Positions 1-10,601 of a stretch of DNA of 64,000 nt are shown in pieces (position 1 is the stretch's first letter; each line of letters starts with the position of its first letter). A model generated the notes under the pieces. The model ran no database searches. It was given only the letters and a program-made list of their open reading frames with translations, and was not told the DNA's origin. The position numbers were made by a program, and so were the translations under genes. The DNA is from Phenylobacterium haematophilum (GTDB taxonomy: Bacteria; Pseudomonadota; Alphaproteobacteria; Caulobacterales; Caulobacteraceae): assembly GCF_014196295.1 (NCBI RefSeq), contig NZ_JACIDK010000006.1:1-64000 (forward strand), given 5' to 3'.

Positions 1-87
1 CCCGCCAAGGGCTCGATGAAGACCAAGATCAAGCGCGCCGGGTGGGACAACGCCTTCCTGCTCTCCATGCTCGGCCATATGCGATAG
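1..87 (+). CDS. C-terminal fragment of an unrecognised protein
   Basis: Frame 1 is open from the window edge to a TAG at 85-87 and encodes about 28 residues ending KRAGWDNAFLLSMLGHMR. The 5' end lies outside the window. The codons are GC3-rich like the neighbours, so this is probably the tail of a real plus-strand gene. The tail is basic and carries no motif I recognise, so I assign no function. It could also be a chance open frame. Confidence 0.35.
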   Translation, partial: PAKGSMKTKIKRAGWDNAFLLSMLGHMR

Positions 88-392
88 CCCTGCCTGCTGA
101 GGGAGGACGCTATGACCACCGGGTGGGCCCACCCTCCTCCAACCCGCACGATGTCTTTCGACCGGTGATCCGAACCGCCAAACCGGACGCCCTCATTGGG
201 ATCAGGGATTGCCCTTGCCCGATGATGCACGGCCCGGCGTCGCAGACGACGCCGAACGGCTGAACCGCCTGAGAGGCCGCGCCCCCCTCCTTACCCCCCG
301 GGGCGCGGTTCTTGACGGGCCGCCGGCGGAGCCTCTGCGCTCCGTCGGCGTGTCCCGGCCGGCTTTGCTCTATGCCCCTTCGGATTCCGAAC
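88..392. other. Intergenic region upstream of the cus operon
   Basis: No convincing gene. A GGGAGG ribosome-binding site at 101-106 precedes an ATG at 112 that opens an 18-codon ORF (112-168, MTTGWAHPPPTRTMSFDR). This could be a leader peptide or the truncated start of a lost gene. A TTGACG at about 313 may be a -35 element for the cus operon, but I see no CueR-type dyad. Confidence 0.3.
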
Positions 393-1619
393 ATGCGACT
401 TCCCATCCTTCTCGCCAGCCTGCTCGTGGCCGGCGGCGCGCAGGCTGCGCCGCTGACCTTTGCCGCCGCGCTCGACGCCGCCCAGCGAACCTCGCCGACC
501 CTTCAGGCCCGCGCGCGGCAGGTCGACAGCGCGCGCGCCGCCGCGCGCGCCGCGGGCGCGCTTCCCGATCCCAAGATCGCCTTCGGGCTGGATAACTTTC
601 CCGTCTCGGGCCCGCCCGCCGGGCGGTTCAACGGCGACAGCATGACCATGGCGCGGGTCGGCGTGATCCAGGATGTTCCCAACGGCGCCAAACGCGCCGC
701 CGAACGCGCTCGCGCTCAGACGGACACCCAGGCCGCCGGGGCCGCCGAACAAGTCGGCGTCCGTGACACCCGCACCGCCACGGCGCTCGCCTGGATCAAC
801 CTCTACTATGCCGAACGGCGGTTGTCGGCGATCGACGAGCTGTTGAAGAGTCTCGAACCCCTGTGGAACAGTGCCCCCTCCGCCGTCGCGTCGGGCGCGG
901 CGCGGCCCGCGCAGTCCCTTGAGGCCGAGCAGATGCGGGCCGACCTGCAGGACCGGCGCAGCGAGCTCCTGGCCGCCGTGGGACGCGGCCGCGCAGACCT
1001 CGTCCGCTGGACGGGCGATCCGCAGGCCGGAGTCGCCGGATCCCCGCCGGGCTTCGAGGTTGATGCGACCACACTGCGGAGCGGGCTGGCCGGTCACCCG
1101 CGGCTGGCGGAGCGAGAGGCAATGACGGCGCAAGCCCAGGCCGACCTGCGCCTCGCCCGCGCCCAGAAACGGCCGGACTGGAGCTGGGAGCTCGCCTACC
1201 AGCGGCGCGATCCAATGTTCGGCGACATGGTCTCCGCAGGCGTGACCGTGACCCTGCCGCTGTTCGCCGCCCGGCGGCAGGACCCGCTCATCGCATCTAA
1301 TGTCGCCTCTGCGGCCCAAAGCCAGGCCGAAGCCGAGGCGACTCGCCGCGACCTCGCCGCCCAGCTCGAGGCTGGTCTCGCCGACCACCTGATGCACCAT
1401 GATCAATGGAGCCGGGCCAAGGACGTGCTGATACCGCTCGCCAAGCGGCGCGCTGACTTGGAGACGGCCAGTTACGGCGCGGGCCGCGGCGGGCTGACCG
1501 ACGTGCTCCAAGCCTTCACGGCGCTCGCCAACGCCCAGCTGACCTTGCTGGATCGCGAGGCGGCGGTCGCCGCCGACGCCGCCACGCTGGCGCTCACCTA
1601 CGGGAGCGACCGACCATGA
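393..1619 (+). CDS. cusC: TolC-family outer membrane channel of a Cu/Ag RND efflux system (CusC-like)
   Basis: Outer membrane factor that would complete a tripartite CusCBA pump moving Cu(I)/Ag(I) from the periplasm to the outside. The start at 393 gives a clean signal peptide (MRLPILLASLLVAGGAQA); an in-frame ATG at 372 and an upstream start at 312 only add a non-signal extension. The protein is about 408 residues, the usual OEP length. It has long Ala/Arg/Glu-rich helical stretches in two repeats, typical of TolC hairpins, and a beta segment (VTVTLPLFAARR). The stop overlaps the next start (ATGA), and cusB and cusA follow, so this is an operon. Family assignment is firm; the metal is inferred from CusA. 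Confidence 0.85.
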   Translation: MRLPILLASLLVAGGAQAAPLTFAAALDAAQRTSPTLQARARQVDSARAAARAAGALPDPKIAFGLDNFPVSGPPAGRFNGDSMTMARVGVIQDVPNGAKRAAERARAQTDTQAAGAAEQVGVRDTRTATALAWINLYYAERRLSAIDELLKSLEPLWNSAPSAVASGAARPAQSLEAEQMRADLQDRRSELLAAVGRGRADLVRWTGDPQAGVAGSPPGFEVDATTLRSGLAGHPRLAEREAMTAQAQADLRLARAQKRPDWSWELAYQRRDPMFGDMVSAGVTVTLPLFAARRQDPLIASNVASAAQSQAEAEATRRDLAAQLEAGLADHLMHHDQWSRAKDVLIPLAKRRADLETASYGAGRGGLTDVLQAFTALANAQLTLLDREAAVAADAATLALTYGSDRP

Positions 1620-1729
1620 GCGCCCGCTCCGCCTTCATGACCCTCAATCCCGGCCAGCCCGGCGCCGAGCGGGTCAGCCCACGCCATGGCGTTCGGGTCA
1701 CCACCCCCTCTGAAAGCAGCGACCAATGA
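1616..1729 (+). CDS. 37-residue ORF translationally coupled between cusC and cusB
   Basis: An ATG at 1616 overlaps the cusC stop (ATGA), and its own TGA at 1727-1729 overlaps the cusB start ATG at 1726. The frame therefore fills the gap with 4-nt overlaps at both ends. It encodes 37 residues starting MSARSAFMTLNPGQPGAERV and ending TTPSESSDQ. There is no signal peptide, membrane segment or metal motif. The architecture suggests it is translated, either as a real small protein or as a coupling device carrying ribosomes from cusC to cusB. I do not recognise the sequence. Confidence 0.45.
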   Translation: MSARSAFMTLNPGQPGAERVSPRHGVRVTTPSESSDQ

Positions 1730-3228
1730 GCACCACGTCACGGTCAAACCTCAGAACCCTCGCGACCGCCGGCGTCATCGCCATCGTCGCCGCCGCAGCC
1801 GGCTACGGCCTTGCCCAACTGACGCCCAGGCCGTCGACCGCATCCGAGGCGAGCGCTTTAGGTGGGAAAAAGGTCCTCTACTGGTACGACCCGATGGTTC
1901 CCCAGCAACACTTCCCGGCGCCGGGCAAGTCGCCGATGGGCATGGATATGGTGCCCAAATACGCCGACGAAGGCGCCGGCCCCGGCGTGGTGGGATTCAA
2001 GATCGATCCCGCGAAGGTCGCCAACCTCGGCATGCGGCTCGCGACGGCCACGCGCGGAGAACTCGCTGGCGGGGTGACGGCGACCGGCACGATCGACTTC
2101 AATCTGCGCGACGTCGCCATCGTGCAGCCGCGCGCGGCGGGCTTCGTGCAACGCGTCTATGGCCGCGCGCCCGGCGACATCATTCCAGCTGGCGCGCCCT
2201 TGGCGGACCTCCTGGTTCCGGAATGGGGCGGCGCCCAGGCCGAGTATCTGGCGGTGCGCCGGACGGGAGATCCAGCGCTCATCCGCGCCGCCCAGCAGCG
2301 GTTACAGTTGCTCGGGATGTCGCCTGCGCTCATCCGCCAGATCGACCAGAGCGGGCGCGCCCGCAACGTGGTGACCGTCACCGCCCCGATCGGCGGGGTC
2401 ATCAAGACGCTCAGCGTGCGCAGCGGCATGTCGGTCTCGGCCGGCGAAACCTTGGCGGAGATCTCCGGCCTGGGCACTGTGTGGCTGAATGCGGCGGTGC
2501 CCGAGGCGATGGCCGGACAGATCCAGCCGGGGCAGCCGGTCACCGCCACCCTCTCGGCCTACCCCGGGGAGACCTTCTCGGGACGGGTGACGGCGGTCCT
2601 GCCGCAGGCCCAGGTGGAGAGCCGAACGCTGCAGGTGCGCATCGAACTGCCGAACCGCGTCGGTCGGCTGAGGCCGGGCATGTTCGCCAACGTCCAGCTC
2701 ACCTCCACCGCACGGCCTGCGATCCTCGTTCCCACCGAAGCGATCATTCGCACAGGCAAGCGCAGCCTTGTGATGCTGGCCTTGCCGGGCGGCCGCTACC
2801 AGCCGGCCGAAGTGCAGATCGGACAGAGCGCCGGCGACAAGACCGAGATCCTGGCCGGGCTCTCCGAAGGCGAACGGATCGTCGCCTCCGGCCAGTTCCT
2901 GATCGATTCCGAGGCCAGCCTTTCCGGAATCCAGGCCCGCCCGGTCGGCGGCGGGATGGCCTTGCCCGCGTCTCCGGCGGCCGCTCCGAAAACCACAGTC
3001 GGCGTGGCCGAAACGACCGGCCACATCGAGTCGATCGGCGCGGACGGCGTGACGATCTCCCACCAGCCGGTCCCCGCCGTCGGCTGGCCCGCGATGACCA
3101 TGACGTTCCGCGTCGAGCGGGCGGCGCTGCTGAAGGGGGTGAAGAAGGGCGACCGCGTGCGGTTCGCCTTTGACCAGCCGGCCGCCGGCCCCACCTTGCG
3201 CCGGCTCAGCAAGGAGCCGGCGCAATGA
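1726..3228 (+). CDS. cusB: RND periplasmic adaptor with N-terminal metal-binding and C-terminal CusF domains (CusB-CusF fusion)
   Basis: Membrane-fusion protein linking CusA to CusC. A membrane anchor occupies about residues 11-31. Residues 49-79 form the short heavy-metal-binding domain seen in CusB proteins (YWYDPM... MGMDMVPKY). The middle has HlyD lipoyl and beta-barrel segments. The last 70 residues are a CusF-like domain with the Cu(I) ligands in place: His in TISHQ and Trp/Met/Met in GWPAMTMTF. In E. coli CusF is a separate chaperone; here it is fused to the adaptor. The stop overlaps the cusA start (ATGA at 3225-3228). Confidence 0.9.
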   Translation: MSTTSRSNLRTLATAGVIAIVAAAAGYGLAQLTPRPSTASEASALGGKKVLYWYDPMVPQQHFPAPGKSPMGMDMVPKYADEGAGPGVVGFKIDPAKVANLGMRLATATRGELAGGVTATGTIDFNLRDVAIVQPRAAGFVQRVYGRAPGDIIPAGAPLADLLVPEWGGAQAEYLAVRRTGDPALIRAAQQRLQLLGMSPALIRQIDQSGRARNVVTVTAPIGGVIKTLSVRSGMSVSAGETLAEISGLGTVWLNAAVPEAMAGQIQPGQPVTATLSAYPGETFSGRVTAVLPQAQVESRTLQVRIELPNRVGRLRPGMFANVQLTSTARPAILVPTEAIIRTGKRSLVMLALPGGRYQPAEVQIGQSAGDKTEILAGLSEGERIVASGQFLIDSEASLSGIQARPVGGGMALPASPAAAPKTTVGVAETTGHIESIGADGVTISHQPVPAVGWPAMTMTFRVERAALLKGVKKGDRVRFAFDQPAAGPTLRRLSKEPAQ

Positions 3229-6200
3229 TCGCGGCGATCATTCGCGGGTCCGTCAGGAACCGCTTTTTCGTCCTGCTCGCCGTTCTCGCCATCACCGTCG
3301 CCGGGGGACTGGCAGTCAAATCGACGGCGGTCGACTTCTTGCCGGACCTCTCCGACGTGCAGGTGATCATCCGGACGAACTATCCTGGCCAGGCTCCCCA
3401 GATCGTCGAGAACCAGGTCACCTATCCCCTGGCGACGACCATGCTGTCGGTCCCTGGCGCCAAGACGGTGCGCGGCTATTCGTTCTTCGGCGACAGCTTC
3501 GTCTACATCATCTTCGACGAGGGGACCGATCTCTACTGGGCCCGCTCGCGGGTGCTCGAATACCTCAACCAGGTGCAGAGCCGGCTGCCGCCCTCCGCGA
3601 AAGCTGCTCTCGGACCGGACGCCACCGGCGTCGGGTGGGTCTATGAGTACGCCCTGGTCGACAAGACCGGCCGCCACGACCTGGCGCAGCTCCGCAGCCT
3701 GCAGGACTGGTTCCTGCGCTATGAGCTGAAGACGCTTCCCGGGGTCGCCGAGGTCGCCAGCATCGGCGGCATGGTCAAACAGTACCAGGTCGTCCTCGAG
3801 CCGACCAAACTCGCCGGCTACGGGGTCACCCAGCAACAGGCGGTCGAGGCGATCCGGCGCGCCAACCAGGAGGCTGGCGGCTCCGTCCTCGAATTGGGCG
3901 AGGCCGAATACATGGTCCGCGCGGGCGGCTATCTGCAGTCGCTGGACGACTTCCGCGCGATCCCGCTGCGGACCGCCGCCGGCGGGGTTCCGGTGCGCCT
4001 GGGCGATGTCGCCACCATCCAAATCGGGCCGGAGATGCGGCGCGGCATCGCCGAGCTGAACGGCCAGGGCGAGGTGGCCGGCGGCGTGGTGGTGCTCAGA
4101 TCGGGCAAGAACGCCCGGGCGACCATCGCTGCCGTCAAGACCAAGCTCGAAGAGCTCAAGCACAGTCTCCCGCCCGGCGTGCAGGTCGTGACCACCTATG
4201 ACCGTTCCCAATTGATCGATCGCGCGGTGGAGAACCTGCGCGGCAAGCTGATCGAAGAGTTCATCATCGTGGCGCTGGTCTGCGCGCTGTTCCTCTGGCA
4301 CATGCGCTCGGCCCTGGTCGCGATCCTGTCCCTGCCGATCGGCGTGCTGATGGCCTTGATCGTCATGCGCGTGCAGGGCGTGAACGCCAACATCATGTCG
4401 CTTGGCGGCATCGCCATCGCCGTCGGCGCCATGGTCGATGCGGCCGTCGTGATGATCGAGAACGCCCACAAGCACATCGAGCAGTGGGAGCACGAGCATC
4501 CCGGCGAGAAGCTGAAAGGCGCCGAGCACTGGCGGGTGGTCACCGAAGCCGCTGCCCAGGTGGGGCCGGCGCTCTTCCTCAGCCTGGTGATCATCACCTT
4601 GTCCTTCGTGCCGGTCTTCACCCTGCAGGCGCAAGAAGGTCGGCTGTTCAAGCCGCTGGCCTTCACCAAGTCCTATTCGATGGCCGGCGCGGCCATCCTG
4701 TCGATCACCCTCGTGCCGGTCCTGATGGGCTACCTGATCCGCGGCCGCATCCCACCGGAAAACGCGAACTTCCTGAACCGGGGACTGACCGCCCTCTATC
4801 GGCCCGCCATCAACTGGGTGCTGAAGCACCCGAAGAAGACCCTGCTCGCGGCGCTCTTGGCCTTCGCCACCACCGCTTGGCCGCTCACCCATCTAGGCGG
4901 CGAGTTCCTGCCGGCGATGAACGAAGGCGACCTGCTCTACATGCCGTCCGCCCTGCCCGGCTTGTCGGCGGCGAAAGCCTCCGAACTGCTCCAGCAGACC
5001 GATCGCATGATCAAGACCGTGCCGGAGGTGGCCACCGTCTTCGGCAAGGCCGGGCGCGCGGAGAGCGCGACCGACCCGGCGCCGCTCGAAATGTTCGAGA
5101 CCGTGATCCAGTTCAAGCCACAAAGCCAATGGCGCAAGGGCATGACCCCCGACAAGCTGGTGGAGGAACTCGACAGCAAGGTGAAGGTGGCGGGCCTGAC
5201 CAATGTGTGGGTTCCGCCGATCCGCAACCGGCTCGACATGCTCGCGACCGGCATCAAGAGCCCGATCGGCGTCAAGGTGTCCGGCGCCAATCTCAGCCAG
5301 ATCGACGCGATCGCGCAGCGGATCGAGACCGTGGCCAAGACCGTCCCGGGCGTCAGCACCGCCTTCGCGGAACGGCTCACGGGCGGCCGCTACGTGGACG
5401 TGAACATCGATCGCGCCGCGGCGGCCCGGTACGGACTGAACATCGCCGACGTCCAGGACATCATCGGCGGGGCCATTGGCGGCGAAAACGTCGGCGAGAC
5501 GGTCGAGGGCCTGGCCCGCTATCCGATCAATGTGCGTTATCCGCGCGAGATTCGCGACAGCCTCGACGAGCTGCGCGCGCTGCCGATCTACACGCCGTCC
5601 GGCCAACAGATCACCCTGGGCACGGTCGCGAAGGTCGAGGTAGCCGAGGGGCCGCCGATGCTCAAGAGTGAGAACGGCCGGCCTTCGACCTGGATCTATG
5701 TCGACGTGCGCGGGCGGGACTTGGCGTCGGTCGTCAAAGATCTTGAGGCGGCGGTCGCCAAGGACGTCAAGGTTCCGCCGGGGGTCAGCCTCTCGTATTC
5801 CGGCCAATTTGAGTACTTGCAGCATGCGGTCGAACGTCTGAAGATCGTGGTCCCGGCGACCCTGCTGATCATCTTCGTCCTGCTTTACGTCACCTTCGGC
5901 CGATGGGATGAAGCGGCGCTGATCATGGGGACCCTGCCCTTCGCCCTGACCGGTGGGTTGTGGATGCTCTACCTGCTGGGCTTCCACCACTCCGTCGCGA
6001 CGGGCATCGGTTTCATCGCCTTGGCCGGCGTCGCGGCCGAATTCGGCGTCGTCATGCTCATCTACCTCAAGCAGGCTCTCGAGGCGCGGGGCGCGAATCC
6101 CACACGGCAGGATCTCCAGGAGGCCGTTCGCGACGGCGCTGTGCTTCGGGTCCGGCCGAAGTCGATGACGGTCGCGGTGATCATCGCCGGTCTGGCGCCG

Positions 6201-6368
6201 ATGCTCATTGGCCATGGCGCCGGCTCGGAGGTCATGGGCCGCATCGCCGCTCCGATGATCGGCGGCATGCTCACCGCCCCCCTCCTGTCGATGCTCGTCG
6301 TTCCTGCAGGCTATCTCCTCCTTCGCCGCCGGAGGCTCCCTGAGGATGGGTCCCGAGCGGGCCGCTAA
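3225..6368 (+). CDS. cusA: Cu(I)/Ag(I) RND efflux pump, inner-membrane subunit (CusA)
   Basis: Proton-driven trimeric RND transporter of the HME family. It is 1047 residues long, the length of E. coli CusA as I recall it. The three metal-binding methionines fall at M573 (LLYMP), M623 (PLEMFET) and M672 (RLDMLATGI), matching the E. coli numbering, and D405 in the proton-relay helix ([13 protein letters not shown]) is present. This makes Cu/Ag the strongly preferred substrate. The second RND pump at 28.1-31.3 kb lacks this Met triad. It is the last gene of the cus operon. Confidence 0.93.
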   Translation: MIAAIIRGSVRNRFFVLLAVLAITVAGGLAVKSTAVDFLPDLSDVQVIIRTNYPGQAPQIVENQVTYPLATTMLSVPGAKTVRGYSFFGDSFVYIIFDEGTDLYWARSRVLEYLNQVQSRLPPSAKAALGPDATGVGWVYEYALVDKTGRHDLAQLRSLQDWFLRYELKTLPGVAEVASIGGMVKQYQVVLEPTKLAGYGVTQQQAVEAIRRANQEAGGSVLELGEAEYMVRAGGYLQSLDDFRAIPLRTAAGGVPVRLGDVATIQIGPEMRRGIAELNGQGEVAGGVVVLRSGKNARATIAAVKTKLEELKHSLPPGVQVVTTYDRSQLIDRAVENLRGKLIEEFIIVALVCALFLWHMRSALVAILSLPIGVLMALIVMRVQGVNANIMSLGGIAIAVGAMVDAAVVMIENAHKHIEQWEHEHPGEKLKGAEHWRVVTEAAAQVGPALFLSLVIITLSFVPVFTLQAQEGRLFKPLAFTKSYSMAGAAILSITLVPVLMGYLIRGRIPPENANFLNRGLTALYRPAINWVLKHPKKTLLAALLAFATTAWPLTHLGGEFLPAMNEGDLLYMPSALPGLSAAKASELLQQTDRMIKTVPEVATVFGKAGRAESATDPAPLEMFETVIQFKPQSQWRKGMTPDKLVEELDSKVKVAGLTNVWVPPIRNRLDMLATGIKSPIGVKVSGANLSQIDAIAQRIETVAKTVPGVSTAFAERLTGGRYVDVNIDRAAAARYGLNIADVQDIIGGAIGGENVGETVEGLARYPINVRYPREIRDSLDELRALPIYTPSGQQITLGTVAKVEVAEGPPMLKSENGRPSTWIYVDVRGRDLASVVKDLEAAVAKDVKVPPGVSLSYSGQFEYLQHAVERLKIVVPATLLIIFVLLYVTFGRWDEAALIMGTLPFALTGGLWMLYLLGFHHSVATGIGFIALAGVAAEFGVVMLIYLKQALEARGANPTRQDLQEAVRDGAVLRVRPKSMTVAVIIAGLAPMLIGHGAGSEVMGRIAAPMIGGMLTAPLLSMLVVPAGYLLLRRRRLPEDGSRAGR

Positions 6369-6844
6369 GCGGCGTCTGCAGCCGAACGGCACTCCAATAC
6401 AGTGCGAGCAGCTGAGCGGACCGCCCGATCCGACCAGCCACCGCTATCCGGCGCCAAACGATGTCTAAGAACGGGCGGTCGGACCGGCGTTGAGACGTTG
6501 CGATCTCCGCGACGGCGACGAGGCGGCGACGGGACCGACTTGCCATGGGGGCGTGTCGCGCCCACGCGGTACGGCAGACCGCGCGGTAGGCTGAGGGCCG
6601 CGCAGCGATCTCCACCTTGAGATCGCCGCCACGCGCACGAAGCGCCCCAGGCGCTCCGCCTGCGGAGTGCCGTCGGAAACCCCGCCGGACGGCTTGACCC
6701 ACTGGAAGGAAAATTAGGAGGCGATGAACGCAGCCTCGGTATGCCGGCCGTCGAGGAGAGGAGGGCTATCGGAGGCACGGGCAGCCAGCTGCACGGGTAA
6801 CGATGAAGGGGCGCAAGGCAGCAAAGCTACGCTCGCGCGCCTGA
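6369..6844. other. Intergenic region between cusA and the DUF411 gene
   Basis: Convergent region of about 475 bp between cusA (plus) and the DUF411 gene (minus). Open frames here have no recognisable motifs and poor start contexts. I found no strong terminator hairpin, repeat or insertion-sequence end. Confidence 0.3.
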
Positions 6845-7315
6845 TCAGGCGCCGTGCGTGGCGAACACCTGCGTCCGTCCGGATCTATCGAGGAGCAACA
6901 GGGTCTCGAACCTCTCCGCAGAACCGTTGGGGATTTCCATGCCTGGAGACCCAATCGGCATGCCCGGAACCGTGAGGCCGAGCGCCTTCGGCTTCTCCCG
7001 CAGCAGGCGCATCACATCGGCAGGCGGCACATGCCCCTCGACGACATAGCCGCCAATGACTGCCGTGTGGCAGGAGGACAGCGTGAACGGGACGCCATAA
7101 CGGCTGCGGACAGGCGCGAGATCCTCGAGCTCATTGATAGTCGGGGAGAAGCCCGCACGAGTCATGTGGGTCACCCAACCCTTGCAACAGCCGCAGTATG
7201 GCGTCTTGTAGACGACCAAGGGTCCCGTAGAGGCAGCCCGGGCGCAGCCGCTAACCAGGAGCGCAGCAGCCCCGCCTGCGAGCAAATGGCGCCGATCCAA
7301 CCTTTGGGAAATCAT
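6845..7315 (-). CDS. DUF411 Tat-exported lipoprotein, copper-island associated
   Basis: The start at 7315 gives a signal with a twin-arginine and lipobox arrangement (RRHLLAGG... LLVSGC); the longer upstream frame adds no domain. The mature 130 residues match DUF411: a CGCCKGW cysteine cluster after TPYC, a later SCHTAV cysteine, and the VEGHVPP and GLTVPGMPIGSPGME motifs. DUF411 proteins commonly sit in copper-resistance clusters and are thought to bind metal in the periplasm; their exact role is unsettled. It runs opposite to cusA and in the same direction as copB/copA. Confidence 0.85.
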   Translation of the reverse strand: MISQRLDRRHLLAGGAAALLVSGCARAASTGPLVVYKTPYCGCCKGWVTHMTRAGFSPTINELEDLAPVRSRYGVPFTLSSCHTAVIGGYVVEGHVPPADVMRLLREKPKALGLTVPGMPIGSPGMEIPNGSAERFETLLLLDRSGRTQVFATHGA

Positions 7316-7566
7316 CTTGTCTCGTCCCTTGGCTATCCGGTTAGGGCTGCGATTCGGCGCAACGGCGCCCGTACGGGGCGGCGGCTGAAGCGAGCGGCCG
7401 TGACGCCCGATCATCGTTCGCGCCTGGGTCTCAGGAGCAAGTGCACGGCGAACCCTCGCCATGGAGAGTGTGAACAAACTGACGATCTCCGACGGCTTCG
7501 GATCAAGCCTCGGCGCTGCGGCAGAGCCGGCGCTATTCGCGCCGGCAGCCCGCCCGCGCCGCAGCG

Positions 7567-8751
7567 CTAGAAGAAGGCGCGAACACCCATGACGAAACTC
7601 GTCGCTTCGACGTCTTCGCCAAGGGCGCGCGCATAGTCGGCGGTCTTGCCGAACTTCCGGTCCCAGGAGACGCCGATATAGGGCGCGAACTCCCGACGGA
7701 CCTCGTAGCGAAGGCGCAGCCCGAGCTCAGCGTTGGACAGTCCAGAGCCGGTCTTGGTCTCGACGGTGTTCTGCGCGGCGAGATTGAATTCTGCCCGCGG
7801 CTGTAGGATCAGGCGGTTGGTCAGACGCACGTCGTAGGAACCTTCAAAGCGCCCGAGGAGTTCCCCCTTGTTGGAGAGGAAGACGGCGCCCTCGACGTCG
7901 AACCAATACGGGAAAAGGCTCTCGAAGCCCACGGTCGCATAGGTCCGGTTGCGCGGTTCAAAGTCCTGCCGGATCCCCACCTGGACATCGGTGTAAACGC
8001 CGACGGCGCGGGAATAGAGCGCCTGCAGCTCGGCGGCTTCGAGGCCTTCGCCGCGGGTCCCTTCCCCTTCACTCTTGAGCACGAAGCGGTTGATGTCGCC
8101 GCCAAACCAAGCCTGGGCGTCCCAGGTATAACCATCCGCGCCCTTGCGCGCCTGGTATTCCGCCAGATTGGTCATGAACTTCGAGGTTATAACCGCGCCG
8201 TGCTCACGGCGAAGTTCGGCAACAGCGCTATCCATGGCGGCCGCCGAGAAGAAGCGGTCGGCCGCCCGGTCCGTCGGCGGCGGCGGCGGCGGCGTCTTCG
8301 GAATATCGGCGGTCGCCGCCGGAGCGCTGTTCATTCCCGGCATGGCCGAATGATCCGCCGGCGCGGCCTGCGCCGGCATGGTCATCCCGGGCATGGCGCC
8401 ATGGTCCTGCGGCCCTGGAGCGGCGGGCATGGTCATGCCTGGCATGCCGCTGGAAGCTGGCCCCTGCGACGGGGCCGGCATCGACATCCCTGGCATCGCC
8501 GAATGGTCCATCGGGGCTGCGCCGCCCGGCGTAGTGTGGCCGGCATGCGCGTCGGCGGGCGGCGCCGGCGTCGCGTTGCGGCGCGGGGGCGCCGCGGGCT
8601 GGGCCTTTGCCTTGGGCTTGGATTGCTGAGCGGGTTGTGACGGCGCAGCCGGCATGGCCATGCCCGGCATGGAAGAATGGTCCATGGTCTGCGCCGCGAC
8701 AGGCGTCGCCAACGGCAGGGGGACCAGCGAAATCAGAGCGAGCCGGTTCAT
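7567..8751 (-). CDS. copB: Copper resistance protein B (outer-membrane CopB/PcoB)
   Basis: Start at 8751 gives a signal peptide (MNRLALISLVPLPLATPVAA). About 160 residues of Met/His-rich repeats follow (MDHSSMPGM, MDHSAMPGM, QDHGAMPGM and variants), interrupted by Pro/Ala/Lys linkers. The C-terminal 230 residues are the CopB beta-barrel (RFFSAAAMD... YTWDAQAWFGGD... GVRAFF). Its start overlaps the copA stop by ATGA, so copA-copB is a coupled operon. CopB is thought to bind or sequester copper at the outer membrane. The methionine repeat is expanded relative to a minimal CopB. Confidence 0.9.
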   Translation of the reverse strand: MNRLALISLVPLPLATPVAAQTMDHSSMPGMAMPAAPSQPAQQSKPKAKAQPAAPPRRNATPAPPADAHAGHTTPGGAAPMDHSAMPGMSMPAPSQGPASSGMPGMTMPAAPGPQDHGAMPGMTMPAQAAPADHSAMPGMNSAPAATADIPKTPPPPPPTDRAADRFFSAAAMDSAVAELRREHGAVITSKFMTNLAEYQARKGADGYTWDAQAWFGGDINRFVLKSEGEGTRGEGLEAAELQALYSRAVGVYTDVQVGIRQDFEPRNRTYATVGFESLFPYWFDVEGAVFLSNKGELLGRFEGSYDVRLTNRLILQPRAEFNLAAQNTVETKTGSGLSNAELGLRLRYEVRREFAPYIGVSWDRKFGKTADYARALGEDVEATSFVMGVRAFF

Positions 8752-10601
8752 GCGGCGGCTCCGTCGAGCGGCCGCACGCTGAACACTTGGAACATCCCGC
8801 CGTGCATGTGGTAGAGCATGTGACAGTGGAAGGCCCAATCTCCCGGATCCGCCGTGATGTCCCAGGAGACCTTGCCGCCCGGCGCCACCGTCACCGTGTG
8901 TTTCCTCGGCCCGTAGCCCGGTGGCGCGTGCGCTAGTTCGAAGAAATGACCGTGCAGGTGGATCGGGTGGGCCATCATGGTGTCGTTGATCAGCGTCACC
9001 CGAACCCGCTCTCCCTTCTCGAAGGTGTACGGCTTGCTGGTCTCGCTGAACTTCAGGCCGTCGAACCCCCACATAAACCGTTCCATGTTCCCGGTCAGGT
9101 GGATGTCGAGCGCGCGCGTCGGTATCCGTGGATCGACGCTCGGCGTCAGCGCGATGAGGTCCTTGTAGACCAGCACCCGATGGCCGACGCTCTCCAGCCC
9201 TTGTCCCGGTTCGCCGGTGCGATCCATCGGCATCGGTGCAATGGTCTGGACTCCGGGACCAAGCTTTACCCCAGGGGCATTCTGCGGGTCGCGCATCGAC
9301 ATCTTCATACCTGCCATGCCCCCCATCGCATCTGACCCGCGGGGCTTAGGCGGCGCCATGCCGGGCGGGGCTCCCATGCCGGGCATACCGGCCATTCCCG
9401 GCATCGCGGCCATGTCATGGCCCGAGGCGTCGTGGTTCATCCCGGGCATGGCGCCGGACCCGCCCATGTTCATGCCCTGCATCGCGCCCATGTCCATGCC
9501 CATGTCCTTCATGGTCGCGAGCGGCCGCTCACGAAGCGGCGGGACAGGCGCGGTCATGCCCGGGCGCGGCGCCAACGTGGCGCGCCCCATGCCGGAGCGG
9601 TCGCTCGCCTCCGAGACAATGGTGAAGGCTCTATCTTCCGTCGGTTGCACGACGACGTCGTAGGTCTCGGCGTTGCCGATCTGGAACTCTTCGACCTCTA
9701 CGGGCCGGACGTTCTGGCCGTCGGCCGCAACCACCGTCATCTTTAACCCGGGGATCCGCACGTCGAACACCATCTGAGCGGCGGCGTTGATGAAGCGCAG
9801 GCGCACCCGCTCGCCGGGCGTGAACAGCCCGGTCCAGTTGTCCTTCGGCCCGTGGCCGTTAATGAGGAACTTCAGCACCGCACCGGTGACGTCGGAGACG
9901 TCCGTCGGATCCATGCGCATCTTGGCCCATTCAATGCGCTCTTGAAGCGTCTGGTCCTTGCCTGCGAGCAAGCTGGCGATGGTCTGCTTCTGGAAGTTGA
10001 AAACGCCGCCCTGCTGCTTCAAGCGCTTGAAGATCAGGTGCGGGTGCATGAAGCTGAAGTCGGAGAGCACGATGACGTGTTCGCGGTCGTAGGCGACCGG
10101 GTCCGGTTCCGCCGGATCGATGATCATCGGGCCGTAGTGACCCTCGGCCTCCTGCAGGCCCGAGTGGCTGTGGTACCAGTAGGTGCCGGACTGCTTGATC
10201 GGGAACTCGTAGACGAAGGTTTGTCGCGGCTTGATCCCGGGGAAGCTGACCCCCGGAACGCCATCCATCTGGAAGGGCACGAGCAGGCCATGCCAGTGGA
10301 TTGAGGTGTCCTCGTCCAGGTCATTGGTCACCGACAGACGGACGTTCTGGCCTTCCTTCAGCCGCAGCAAAGGCCCGGGCACCGTCCCATTGATGGTGAC
10401 GGCGTGCCCGGTGCGGCCATCGACGTTCAGGCGAGAATGGCCGATCCGCAGATCGATATTCGGGCCGGTGAGGGTCGGCAGCGTCGGGCCGGTGTCCAGC
10501 GTGGCGCTTTGCGCCCAGCCCGGCAGCAACGTGCTGAGGGCCAGACCGCCCCCCATCAGCGAGGCGCCGCGCAGAAGCTGGCGACGATCGAAGTCTTTCA
10601 T
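8748..10601 (-). CDS. copA: Copper resistance multicopper oxidase CopA (PcoA family)
   Basis: Periplasmic multicopper oxidase that oxidises Cu(I) to the less toxic Cu(II). It has a Tat signal (RRQLLRGASL... GWAQSA). All copper-site motifs are visible: HWHG, YWYHSH, HPIHLHGHFFEL and FHCHMLYHMHGG. A Met-rich insert of about 60 residues (MGMDMGAMQGMNM... MPGMAGMPGMG) lies between domains, as in PcoA/CopA of copper-resistant strains. 617 residues is the usual size. It is the first gene of copA-copB on the minus strand. The 220-bp upstream region holds a TTTCATGAAA palindrome at 10654-10663 but no clear CueR box. Confidence 0.93.
   Translation of the reverse strand: MKDFDRRQLLRGASLMGGGLALSTLLPGWAQSATLDTGPTLPTLTGPNIDLRIGHSRLNVDGRTGHAVTINGTVPGPLLRLKEGQNVRLSVTNDLDEDTSIHWHGLLVPFQMDGVPGVSFPGIKPRQTFVYEFPIKQSGTYWYHSHSGLQEAEGHYGPMIIDPAEPDPVAYDREHVIVLSDFSFMHPHLIFKRLKQQGGVFNFQKQTIASLLAGKDQTLQERIEWAKMRMDPTDVSDVTGAVLKFLINGHGPKDNWTGLFTPGERVRLRFINAAAQMVFDVRIPGLKMTVVAADGQNVRPVEVEEFQIGNAETYDVVVQPTEDRAFTIVSEASDRSGMGRATLAPRPGMTAPVPPLRERPLATMKDMGMDMGAMQGMNMGGSGAMPGMNHDASGHDMAAMPGMAGMPGMGAPPGMAPPKPRGSDAMGGMAGMKMSMRDPQNAPGVKLGPGVQTIAPMPMDRTGEPGQGLESVGHRVLVYKDLIALTPSVDPRIPTRALDIHLTGNMERFMWGFDGLKFSETSKPYTFEKGERVRVTLINDTMMAHPIHLHGHFFELAHAPPGYGPRKHTVTVAPGGKVSWDITADPGDWAFHCHMLYHMHGGMFQVFSVRPLDGAAA

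Noticed and set aside
2796-6392. Long minus-strand open frames opposite cusB/cusA (698 and 499 codons)
   Set aside because: They are antisense shadows caused by high GC at third positions; the plus-strand products match CusB and CusA throughout.
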